A DNA stretch of 64,000 nt from Planctomycetota bacterium (GTDB lineage Bacteria > Planctomycetota > Phycisphaerae > WQYP01), in contig JAKAEB010000007.1 of assembly GCA_021818445.1 (NCBI GenBank), forward strand, positions 1 to 64,000, read 5' to 3'. The stretch's first letter is position 1; each line of letters starts with the position of its first letter. A program made the position numbers and the translations under genes. Positions 17,332-25,112 of this stretch are shown here, piece by piece. Below the pieces are notes generated by a model. It saw only the letters and a list, made by a program, of their open reading frames with translations, had not been told where the DNA came from and ran no database searches.

Positions 17332-17694
17332 ATGAGTGCATCGCCAAAACCCACCGTCGCCTCAATTAAACAGGTGGTGCGCTTCCGCCTCGCCAATCAA
17401 AAGCCCGGCACCCAGCCACTTGGCGATATTTTACCCGCCTGGTTTGCCACCGAAGTTCTTAAGCCCGCCCGCACCATGGATTTTCTTGAACCCCTCTGGC
17501 GGGACCTGCCAGAACCTTTACGCCGCACTTGCCGTCTCAAAGGAATACATCGTTCCATCCTGACCATCCACTGCGATCAATCCACCGCCCGATCGGAATT
17601 AGAACGCCTGCTACGTAATGGCTTACTTGCCCAGATTCAAGCCGCATCACATGGCCGCGTAAAAAAGGTCAAAACATCCCTCAAACGGCAATAA
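17332..17694 (+). CDS. DciA-like protein (DUF721)
   Basis: Protein of 120 residues with the DUF721/DciA pattern: a helical N-terminal part (LGDILPAWFATEVLKPARTMDFLEPLW), then KGIHRSILTIHCDQSTARSELERL, which matches the family's strand followed by the 'a-eL' helix. DciA is the ancestral loader partner of the DnaB helicase in bacteria lacking DnaC or DnaI. Its position between dnaN and the probable oriC, with dnaB 3.5 kb away, supports this. The C-terminus is basic (GRVKKVKTSLKRQ), fitting DNA binding. The sequence is short and diverged, so the family call is likely rather than certain. Confidence 0.72.
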   Translation: MSASPKPTVASIKQVVRFRLANQKPGTQPLGDILPAWFATEVLKPARTMDFLEPLWRDLPEPLRRTCRLKGIHRSILTIHCDQSTARSELERLLRNGLLAQIQAASHGRVKKVKTSLKRQ

Positions 17695-18100
17695 TTTCTT
17701 CCTCTTTCGCATCCTTGGAATGTGCGCAACTTCCCGGGGTTATCAACATTCCTTCACCAGCGTACATTTGGCGTTGGTTGCCTGTCCATCATGAGCGGCT
17801 TGCTGGCTCGTTGCCCTAATAGATTTATAAATCGTCGTCGTAACAGTAGGGGCTGTCACGCGCGTTAACACACTGGATATCAATACACATAAAACGTTTA
17901 TTTATAATATGTTATGGTTTTATCCACAGGTTTTTCTTCATGTGTATAACCTGTCGGGCGGTAAATGGGTCGGCCTGTCTTGGGCGGTTTGTGTTGGCCG
18001 GGAACACAGCAAAATAAAGGGAGATAACACTATCTGGACATAAAAACGGGGACACAGGCTGCCATAAACGTCAACTTATCAACATATTACCAACAGACCG
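17695..18100. other. probable chromosomal replication origin (oriC)
   Basis: Non-coding region holding four DnaA-box-like 9-mers: TTATCAACA at 17740-17748, exact consensus TTATCCACA at 17920-17928, TGTGTATAA (reverse of TTATACACA) at 17941-17949, and TTATCAACA at 18076-18084. An AT-rich stretch at 17888-17922 just left of the exact box could be the unwinding element. The flanks are dnaN and a dciA-like gene on the left. Boxes and context are seen directly; origin function is inferred, and dnaA itself is not in the window. Confidence 0.7.
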
Positions 18101-18588
18101 GAAGACAGCCCTTCGGTGCCCCCGGTTGCCACGCAATGCAGCACTGATTGACTGGGCCGACTTTGCCCAACGACATCGATGGTCTATCTATCACATTTAA
18201 CAGCCGAGGATGCCCGCTGTTGCGTGGATGGAGTCTACCGACATCCCCCACCTTTATCGTGTTTGACTTTTGTAGAAGAGCGTCGGAGAGGATTATAAAA
18301 CCAATATAACAAAATAAAGAACATCGCACCGGGCTCGCCGGGTGTTTGTACGCATGCAAAACCCATCACCGTGTATTGCGGTCTATCCGCCATGAGCCAA
18401 TGCATCAACCATCGGCAAGCCGGTGGCTATTTACTGGAGTATCGCCGTTGCAGGGACCCGTGGCCGAATGTTTCCTCGGTCTGCTTTCTCAATGCTCCTT
18501 TTGCCACCACTCTCGAGGCGGGAATATTCGCAACCAGACTGGTTACACAAAAACCCACTGAATTTATTCGGCGGGTTACAATCATGGA
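18101..18588. other. non-coding stretch before nadC
   Basis: About 490 nt between the DnaA boxes and nadC. The short open frames here have no protein-like composition. I see no RNA gene or clear terminator. It probably holds the nadC promoter and the rest of the origin region. Confidence 0.4.
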
Positions 18589-19530
18589 ATGAACGGAGAT
18601 TTCGCCCCATTGCATTCGCCGCCAATGGACGCTCACATCCGCGAACTCATTGGCTTGGCAGTGACCGAAGATATCGGGCAAGGTACCGGGCCGGGAGGCG
18701 ACCCGACGACAGAACTTTCCATCGACCCGCATTGGCACGCAAGCGCCTATTTGGTGCCGCGTGAGGACGGCGTGCTGGCCGGTTCGTTTTTAATACCGGA
18801 AATATTGGGGCATTATTCTAAAGAACTCATATATAAACCGCTGATGTCGGACGGCCAGAAGGTATCGGCGGGATGCAGGGTGGGGGCGATATCCGGCCCG
18901 GTGCAGCGGATGCTTAGCGCCGAGCGCGTGGTGCTGAATTTTTTCTCGCGCCTCTCCGGCATTGCCACGTTAACGCGGGCATATGTCGACTGTGCCGCGC
19001 GCCATTCAACCATACCGGGAACGCCCGCCATCTGCGACACCCGCAAGACGACGCCGGGGTTTCGAGTATTGGAAAAATATGCGGTCCGCTGCGGGGGAGG
19101 CGTCAACCATCGGATGGCGCTTTTCGACGGTGTAATGCTTAAAGATAATCACCTTGTGGCACTGGCCCGCCGATTTCCGACCCCCATGCCTTTGGCTGAC
19201 GTGGTGCGGCATCTGCGCCAGGCGCTGCCGCCCAACATGCCGATGTGGCTGGAGATTGATTCGCTGGAACAACTGGCCGATGCCATTATCGGCGGCCCGG
19301 ATTTTATTTTGCTGGACAATATGTCCCCCAAAGAGGTGCGGCGGGCCGTGCAGGAACGGGATCGGCTCTCTGCCAATCGGCAACCGCGGCTCGAGGCCTC
19401 CGGTGGTATCAATCTGGAAAACCTGCCCGACTATGCCCGTACCGGGGTGGACCGTATCAGTGTTGGTGCCATCACGCACTCTGCTCCCATATTAGATATT
19501 GGCCTTGACGTGGATGACGGCAAACCATGA
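18589..19530 (+). CDS. nadC: quinolinate phosphoribosyltransferase (decarboxylating)
   Basis: Converts quinolinate and PRPP to nicotinate mononucleotide in de novo NAD synthesis; 313 residues, slightly long at the N-terminus. Characteristic segments are EDIGQGTGPGGDPTT, LNFFSRLSGIATLT, CDTRKTTPGFRVLEKYAVRCGG (catalytic and substrate-binding Arg/Lys), NHRMALFDGVMLKDNH and the phosphate site EASGGINLENL. The start may instead be the ATG at 18625 (MDAHIRELIGLAV). It overlaps birA by 4 nt, so the two are coupled. Confidence 0.95.
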   Translation: MNGDFAPLHSPPMDAHIRELIGLAVTEDIGQGTGPGGDPTTELSIDPHWHASAYLVPREDGVLAGSFLIPEILGHYSKELIYKPLMSDGQKVSAGCRVGAISGPVQRMLSAERVVLNFFSRLSGIATLTRAYVDCAARHSTIPGTPAICDTRKTTPGFRVLEKYAVRCGGGVNHRMALFDGVMLKDNHLVALARRFPTPMPLADVVRHLRQALPPNMPMWLEIDSLEQLADAIIGGPDFILLDNMSPKEVRRAVQERDRLSANRQPRLEASGGINLENLPDYARTGVDRISVGAITHSAPILDIGLDVDDGKP

Positions 19531-20372
19531 ATCCTTCACGCCATGCACTCGATCAGCATTTTGCCGAACCGCCATGGGCGATGTTTCAGACTCTTTTGGA
19601 GGATGAAACGCGTCGTCGGCACATTTTTCCCAGGCTGCAGGTGCTTGCTTATGAAAGCATCAAAAGCACCAACGACATCTGCATGGGGATGGCTCAGAAG
19701 GGTGACAGAGGGCCGCTGGTGGTTCTGGCCAACCATCAGTCGGCGGGCCGGGGACGGCAGGGCAGCCAATGGAACTCGGCGGCGAATTGCAATTTGTTAT
19801 TAAGTTTACTCCTGGAGATATCCGGTGCCGGGCATGATCTTCTGGCGTTGGCGGTTTCGTTGGCGGCTGTTGATGCCATTGAGCGTACCGCACAAAGTTT
19901 GCCGATGGAGTGCCGCGTCAAATGGCCCAACGACATCCTGCTGGCGGGTCGTAAGGTGGCGGGAATACTAATTGAAAAGCCTGCGGCCACCGGGTCGGAT
20001 TTGGCGGTGATCGGCATTGGAATAAATGTAAACCAGTCGAGTTTTCCTCCAGAACTTGCGCAGCAGGCGGTATCATTGGCCATGGCGTGCGGTGGCGAGG
20101 TATCGCGGTTGACGCTGGCTACGGAATTGCTGGCCGGTTTGCAGCGTTGGCTTTCCCCGCTGCCGGACAAAAATCTCGTCGCCGCCCAATGGAAGGCACG
20201 GTGCGACATGTTGGGGCAAAGGGTTTCGGTGGAGTGCGGGGGTACGTTGATCCACGGCCTTGTGGCGGATGTTGATCCATTTGATGGGTTGGTTTTACGT
20301 CAGGACAATGGGGTTTTGCGGGTGTGCCATGCTGCAACAAGTCGAACGGTGCGCTGCGCACCAGCGACTTGA
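19527..20372 (+). CDS. birA: biotin--[acetyl-CoA-carboxylase] ligase
   Basis: Activates biotin to biotinyl-AMP and attaches it to carrier proteins of biotin enzymes. The protein has 281 residues. The adenylate-binding loop GRGRQG is at residues 74-79, KWPNDILLAGRKVAGILIE forms the active centre, and GIGINVNQ follows. There is no N-terminal DNA-binding domain, so it should be a plain ligase and not a repressor. It starts on the ATGA overlap with nadC; bioF occurs far away at 60317. Confidence 0.94.
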   Translation: MNPSRHALDQHFAEPPWAMFQTLLEDETRRRHIFPRLQVLAYESIKSTNDICMGMAQKGDRGPLVVLANHQSAGRGRQGSQWNSAANCNLLLSLLLEISGAGHDLLALAVSLAAVDAIERTAQSLPMECRVKWPNDILLAGRKVAGILIEKPAATGSDLAVIGIGINVNQSSFPPELAQQAVSLAMACGGEVSRLTLATELLAGLQRWLSPLPDKNLVAAQWKARCDMLGQRVSVECGGTLIHGLVADVDPFDGLVLRQDNGVLRVCHAATSRTVRCAPAT

Positions 20373-20430
20373 CAGAATTTTTGAGGTAACATTTCCAACT
20401 GGTGTTGATGCGTTTGCAGAAGGATCGGCA

Positions 20431-20955
20431 ATGAAATTTAAGACGCTTTCGATTGGTTTGGCCATTATGGCTACGGTGGTGATGGGTTTGCTGACGGGAT
20501 GCAGCAGCGATAATCAGCCGGTGCGGTCATCTCCTTTTGCCCAAGCCTACAAGCGGGGCCAGATTTATGTGGTGCAACGGCCTCTGTTGATATGGTCGCG
20601 CCCGACGCATGGCAAAGGGCTTTTTCATCCACTGCCCGCCAGCCGCTGGGCGAATTACTATCTCGATTTTCCGGGTGATTTGCCCTTCGATCCTCCGACC
20701 ATTGCCGATTGGGCCAAGCATCCTGGAGCCTATTCGGTGCGGATTAAGGGCATTGTTAAGCCGGGTGTGAAGATTCAAGCCCTGTTTCTGGGTACCAGCA
20801 ACAAGTCGCTGGCGGCGGGCAGTTACGCGTATTTTGAAATTCTCACGGGTTCCTTTGCAGGGTTTGTCGTCGATGGATCACTGGTTTCAGAGGTGGGCCG
20901 ACCCAATGGCTTTGCACCCCATATGGACCCGCGCTTTTTGAAGCCGGTGCAGTAG
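20431..20955 (+). CDS. hypothetical lipoprotein
   Basis: Small predicted lipoprotein of 175 residues, start ATG with an AAGGA site upstream. The signal helix (LSIGLAIMATVVMGLL) ends in the lipobox LTGC. The mature part is a single small domain with VRIKGIVKPGVKIQALFLG and YFEILTGSFAGFVVDGSLV, suggestive of a beta fold, but I recognise no family. It lies about 60 nt downstream of birA and may share its transcript. Confidence 0.65.
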   Translation: MKFKTLSIGLAIMATVVMGLLTGCSSDNQPVRSSPFAQAYKRGQIYVVQRPLLIWSRPTHGKGLFHPLPASRWANYYLDFPGDLPFDPPTIADWAKHPGAYSVRIKGIVKPGVKIQALFLGTSNKSLAAGSYAYFEILTGSFAGFVVDGSLVSEVGRPNGFAPHMDPRFLKPVQ

Positions 20956-21005
20956 GGCACCAACCGGCGGCTTGCACTACGGTACGCCCCATGTCGCGGT
21001 AAACC

Positions 21006-21063
21006 GCCGAGGCCAAGTGGGCTTTGCATGAATCTTCATGCCGACTTGGCGTTCCGCCTCGGC
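21006..21063. other. long composite hairpin upstream of dnaB
   Basis: Nested complementary arms: GCCGAGG/CCTCGGC (21006-21012, 21057-21063), CCAAGT/ACTTGG, and an inner GCATGAA/TTCATGC with a 2-nt loop. It sits in the 296-nt gap between a lipoprotein gene and dnaB. It has no following T run on the plus strand, so it may be a terminator without a U tract or a leader structure. A second small palindrome, GGGCCA-TTGG-TGGCCC, lies at 21086-21101. Confidence 0.5.
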
Positions 21064-21251
21064 TCTGCGCCTTCACCCCTTTATTGGGCCATTGGTGGCC
21101 CATTGTGATCATGGTGAGTACCTGCCAGGCACCTATCGTCCCTGTGGAAAGCCAGTGGATAACCTGTCGCTGGCGCGTCGATTAACCTTTGAGCCAGTTT
21201 TTGTTACGCTTCTGGTAATCGCGGATCCGCCGCAAACTGGAAGGAGCCATT

Positions 21252-22649
21252 ATGGAAGTTAGAACCAGTCGCGCCCGCCCCATGGAGAGCGGCAAGGCAA
21301 TACAGGAATTGGACCGCATACCCCCGCACGATCCAGACGCCGAGGCGTCGTTGCTTGGATCGATGCTGATTGACCCCCAGGTGGTTGGGGACGTCTGCAT
21401 GATTATTGACAAGCCGGATGTGTTTTTCTCTCGCCAGAACCAAATTGTATTCCAGGCAATTCTGGCCCTGTTTGAGATGAACACAGGCATTGATGCGGTC
21501 ACGCTGCTGGATCAAATTGCTAAAAACGGTGTGATGGAGCAGGTCAGCACGGAATATATCCAATCGCTGATTGATACGGTTCCATCGGCCGCCAATGCGG
21601 CGTATTACGCGCGGATTGTCCGGGATAAAGCCCTGCTACGGCAGTTAATATCGGTTTGCACCAGCACGCTTGCTGACTGCTACCAGGCAGCCGATGAAGC
21701 CAAACTGATTCTTGACCGCGGAGAAAAGCGCGTTTTTGATCTGGCGCAGCAGAAAATCAGCGGCAATGCCGCGGCGCTTTCAGATGTTTTGCAGGAAACA
21801 TTTGAAATGCTTGACCGTCACACGGGAGAGCATTTGACCGGCGTTGGTTCGGGGTATGTTGAACTCGACAACCTCACCTGCGGCTTTCAGCGCGGCGAAA
21901 TGATCATCATTGCAGCGCGGCCCAGCGTGGGCAAAACCGCGCTGGCGATGAACATTGTGGAGCACGTGGGTGTTGATCTGCATAAGCCGGTGCTGGTGTT
22001 TTCCCTGGAAATGTCCAAGCAGCAGCTCGCCCAGCGTATGCTCTGTGCCCGTAGTGGTGTAGATTCTCACAAGCTGCGATCGGGAGCACTGTCGCAGGAT
22101 GACCGCACAAAATTGACCATGGCGGTCGGCGAACTATCAGAGGGAAAAATATTCATTGACGATACCCCCGGCCTTACAGCGCTTGATTTACGCTCCAAGG
22201 CCCGCCGCTTAAAGCAGCAGCAGGGCATCGAGATGGTTGTCATTGATTATCTCCAGTTAATGGAAGCGCCTCGGGAAGAGAGCCGCCAGCAGGAAATCAG
22301 TTCCATCAGTCGCAGCATCAAAGCGCTGGCGCGGGAGTTGGATTTACCGGTCATATGTCTGTCGCAGCTCAATCGTGAATCGGAAAAGGACAAGCGTCTG
22401 CCGCGTACCAGCGACCTGCGGGAATCAGGCAGTATTGAACAGGATGCCGATGTGGTGATGCTGCTGCATCGCGAATCGGTATTGCATCGAGGGGATGAGG
22501 ATTGGGCTTTGGAGAACCCGGATAAAATCAATGAAGCCAAACTGATTATTGCCAAGCAGCGTAATGGCCCGTGCGACACCGTGACGCTTACCTTTCTTTC
22601 GGAAAGCACGCGGTTTGTCAATTATCATCCCAGCCCGAATTCGTATTAG
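21252..22649 (+). CDS. dnaB: replicative DNA helicase DnaB
   Basis: Hexameric 5'-3' helicase of the replication fork, 465 residues. The N-terminal primase-interacting domain starts at IPPHDPDAEASLLGSMLIDP. The RecA-like motor has Walker A in ARPSVGKTALAMN, LVFSLEMSKQQLAQR, Walker B in VVIDYLQLM, the switch CLSQLNRE and the arginine-finger region DLRESGSIEQDAD. No intein is present. Its location 3.5 kb from the dciA-like gene and probable oriC groups helicase, loader and clamp together. Start ATG with GGAG 10 nt upstream. Confidence 0.97.
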   Translation: MEVRTSRARPMESGKAIQELDRIPPHDPDAEASLLGSMLIDPQVVGDVCMIIDKPDVFFSRQNQIVFQAILALFEMNTGIDAVTLLDQIAKNGVMEQVSTEYIQSLIDTVPSAANAAYYARIVRDKALLRQLISVCTSTLADCYQAADEAKLILDRGEKRVFDLAQQKISGNAAALSDVLQETFEMLDRHTGEHLTGVGSGYVELDNLTCGFQRGEMIIIAARPSVGKTALAMNIVEHVGVDLHKPVLVFSLEMSKQQLAQRMLCARSGVDSHKLRSGALSQDDRTKLTMAVGELSEGKIFIDDTPGLTALDLRSKARRLKQQQGIEMVVIDYLQLMEAPREESRQQEISSISRSIKALARELDLPVICLSQLNRESEKDKRLPRTSDLRESGSIEQDADVVMLLHRESVLHRGDEDWALENPDKINEAKLIIAKQRNGPCDTVTLTFLSESTRFVNYHPSPNSY

Positions 22650-22659
22650 TTGCGGGCCG

Positions 22660-22784
22660 GCCATTCTTTGGGCATTCTTGAGACTGCGAGTGTCCTCACC
22701 TGCTTGGGCGCTTCAGGAAGCCCCCGGGCAAACACCGCCAATCGTCTATTTTTTGGTGATTTCACCTCCGCTTGGAAAGATGGC
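22660..22784 (+). promoter_or_regulatory. structured leader element, copy B
   Basis: Left arm GCCAT-t-CTTT-GGGC (22661-22673) pairs with GCTT-gg-AAAG-ATGGC (22770-22784). The C66-G79 pair replaces the T-A pair of copy A, so pairing survives base change. Interior blocks are GCGAGTGTCCTCACC, a GCTT/AAGC hairpin, GGGCAAACACCG and GGTGA-TT-TCACC. It starts just after dnaB and ends 105 nt before the aldose epimerase ATG, same strand. Confidence 0.6.
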
Positions 22785-22889
22785 AACGCCCATATTGCAC
22801 GTGTTGCCTGGCCATCACTTGCCGAGAATATGGCTGCCGCATATATTCTCGCCATCGGGTTGATGTTTTTTTGCTGACGGAGGTTTGCC

Positions 22890-24113
22890 ATGGCGTCTGA
22901 AAAAGGGAAGTTTTCAGTTGGTGCGGTGTCGCGTCGCACATTTCTTGCTGCGACCAGTGCCGGTGCGGCTCTTGCTATGACAGGGTGCAGCAGCATGTCG
23001 GGCGATTCGGCCATGTCGATGCCGAAAAAGCTGGCGTGCTATAAAAAGCCTTTCGGCACCTTGCCCAATGGCACAAAAGTTGATCAGTTCACGCTAACCA
23101 ATTCGCACGGCATGGTGGTGCAGATGATCACCTACGGTGCCCGGTTTCAGCGCATCATCGTACCGGACCGCAAAGGAAAGCTCGGCGATGTGATTTTGGG
23201 CTTCAACAATCTGGCCGACTACGCCCGCCCGCATGCGATGGATCCTTACTTTGGAGCCACCATCGGCCGATATGCCAACCGCATTAATCACGGGCAGTTC
23301 ACCATCGATGGCAAAACCTATCATCTGCCCTTGAACAATGGCCCATGCACCCTTCACGGCGGTCCGCATGCATTTGATCAGCAGGTTTGGGATGCTGAAC
23401 CGGTTACGGAAGTCGGCATGCCGGGCATCCGCTTCAAACTCTTCAGCCCCAATGGTGAAAACGGCTTCCCGGGTAATCTGGAAGTGAACGCCACCTATGT
23501 GCTCACCGATGACAATACCATCAGAGTTCACTACCGCGCCATGACCGACAAGCCCACGGTAATCAACATGTGTAATCATGCGTACTTCAATCTGCTTGGC
23601 CCCGGCACCAGTGCGATGGGGCATGAATTGATGATCAATGCCGATTACTACACCCCCACCAACCAATATTTCATTCCAACGGGAGTCATCGCACCGGTGG
23701 CGGGCACGGCATTGGATTTCCGCAAGCCGATGATTGTCGGCAGCCGCATTAAGCATTTCCCGAAGGGATCGAAGGCCAACTTCGATTTACTCCCCTACGG
23801 ATATGATTACAACTGGTGCCTGCGCAATCAGGATGAGAAAAAGTTGGCACTTGCGGCTGTGCTTAGCGAACCGACCACCGGCCGCTACATTCGGTGCTAC
23901 ACCACGCAGCCGGGGATTCAGGTTTATACCGGCAACTTCCTCACGGGGAATATCAAAGGGATTGGCGGATATTACCCACGCCATGGGGCGATCACACTTG
24001 AGACGCAGCACTATCCGGATTCTCCGAATGAACCTAAATTTCCCTCCACGCTGCTGGTTCCGGGCCAGATGTTTTACCAGAGAACCAATTATGAATTTGG
24101 CGTGCAAGCCTGA
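22890..24113 (+). CDS. aldose 1-epimerase, Tat-exported lipoprotein
   Basis: Mutarotase of 407 residues that interconverts alpha and beta anomers of aldoses. An N-terminal Tat signal (SRRTFLAATSAGAALA) ends in the lipobox MTGC, so the enzyme is envelope-anchored, unlike cytoplasmic GalM. Catalytic residues are visible: a His in NMCNHAYFNL and the general base Glu in AITLETQHYPDSPN; GRYANRINHGQF is also characteristic. Good ribosome binding site (CGGAGG). Outside the cell it likely serves saccharide uptake, as does the nearby Tat-exported GH78 protein. A structured leader precedes it and a strong terminator follows. Confidence 0.93.
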   Translation: MASEKGKFSVGAVSRRTFLAATSAGAALAMTGCSSMSGDSAMSMPKKLACYKKPFGTLPNGTKVDQFTLTNSHGMVVQMITYGARFQRIIVPDRKGKLGDVILGFNNLADYARPHAMDPYFGATIGRYANRINHGQFTIDGKTYHLPLNNGPCTLHGGPHAFDQQVWDAEPVTEVGMPGIRFKLFSPNGENGFPGNLEVNATYVLTDDNTIRVHYRAMTDKPTVINMCNHAYFNLLGPGTSAMGHELMINADYYTPTNQYFIPTGVIAPVAGTALDFRKPMIVGSRIKHFPKGSKANFDLLPYGYDYNWCLRNQDEKKLALAAVLSEPTTGRYIRCYTTQPGIQVYTGNFLTGNIKGIGGYYPRHGAITLETQHYPDSPNEPKFPSTLLVPGQMFYQRTNYEFGVQA

Positions 24114-24143
24114 GAGCTTGCTGTCAACCGAAGCAATATGGCA

Positions 24144-24172
24144 GGGCGACTCTGACGAGTCGCCCTTTTTTT
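24144..24172 (+). terminator. intrinsic terminator after the aldose epimerase gene
   Basis: Perfect 9-bp stem GGGCGACTC / GAGTCGCCC with a TGAC loop, followed by seven T residues, 30 nt past the stop codon. Confidence 0.92.
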
Positions 24173-24173
24173 G

Positions 24174-25025
24174 TCACTTCCGGGCAGATGGCCTGTGCCC
24201 GGTCATCGGGCCGACCGGGCCACCGGCCGGTATTACCACCGATGGGGTGGCAACAATGCGAACGTGCGTAGCTGGACGCAATCTGGGTGCGGGCCTGGGT
24301 ATCGCCACAAGGTAATAACGCAACCGCTTCAAAATATTCGCCCATGATGGCAACGTTTGCTGTGAGGCGCTGATTAATATTCGGACATGCCGGCCGAAGG
24401 AATATATTCCCATTAAATCGCCCCGGACCAGAATTTCATGCCGGTATACCTCCACATCCGAGACGCGAAGAACAGTACCGGGCATCAGATGATTTTCACC
24501 GGGGCTTTCGATCGATGGTGCCGCACATCCTCCATCGGTACGCTGACGGTTGTACCGGTTGTGGTCGCCATCGTCATCGTCTGTGCGAATGGAATGTGAC
24601 GGCAGCGCGGGCTGGATGTGCTCCTGGGCATAATCATTCGCGTCCTGGTTGGACCGGTCTACCTGCATGTTGTGGATATCGGGCTGGTTTAGCCGCCAGT
24701 TGTCGGTAAAGGAAATGGAACCATCAGAATCATGGCGCGGTGGATAGCTGAATCGCTGCTGGCTGTTGCGGTCATATTCATACGACAGTGCCGGCGGCCC
24801 ATGCGTAATGACCCATTGATACCCGTGGATACCTCCTGCTTGCAGAGGGATGGCGTGGGCCACCTGAAAATAATGCCTTTGTGCATAGCGGCCCAGAAAC
24901 GGGGCACGCGTCGGCGCCGGAAATTCATGGATGGTGTAGCCACAGCCCGCCAAGCTGCATATAAGCAGTAAGGTTGCCGCACTCTTCGTCGTGGTCCCGG
25001 CATTAATAGACCAGCATCTTCGCAT
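24174..25025 (-). CDS. hypothetical lipoprotein
   Basis: Predicted lipoprotein of 283 residues. The start MRRCWSINAG yields a signal helix (SAATLLLICSL) and lipobox LAGC. The mature part is polar, with many Tyr, Gln and Asn in its first half and a Pro/Arg-rich C-terminus (ATPSVVIPAGGPVGPM). No known family recognised. The centre (VLRVSDVEVYRHEILVRGDLMGIYSFGRHVRI) could be a small beta domain. It lies just downstream of acs on the same strand. Confidence 0.6.
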   Translation of the reverse strand: MRRCWSINAGTTTKSAATLLLICSLAGCGYTIHEFPAPTRAPFLGRYAQRHYFQVAHAIPLQAGGIHGYQWVITHGPPALSYEYDRNSQQRFSYPPRHDSDGSISFTDNWRLNQPDIHNMQVDRSNQDANDYAQEHIQPALPSHSIRTDDDDGDHNRYNRQRTDGGCAAPSIESPGENHLMPGTVLRVSDVEVYRHEILVRGDLMGIYSFGRHVRILISASQQTLPSWANILKRLRYYLVAIPRPAPRLRPATHVRIVATPSVVIPAGGPVGPMTGHRPSARK

Positions 25026-25112
25026 GGGAAATATTATATCAGCGGGAACGCGCGTTGCAGCCGGCAATTTCCCCGGGAGCGTGGCACTGACCATTCCAAC
25101 TGGGTTTCGGCT

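Noticed and set aside
18420-18580. A further copy of the leader element before nadC
   Set aside because: Some words recur (GAATGTTT, GGCGGGAATATT) but the arms do not pair and the core order is absent.
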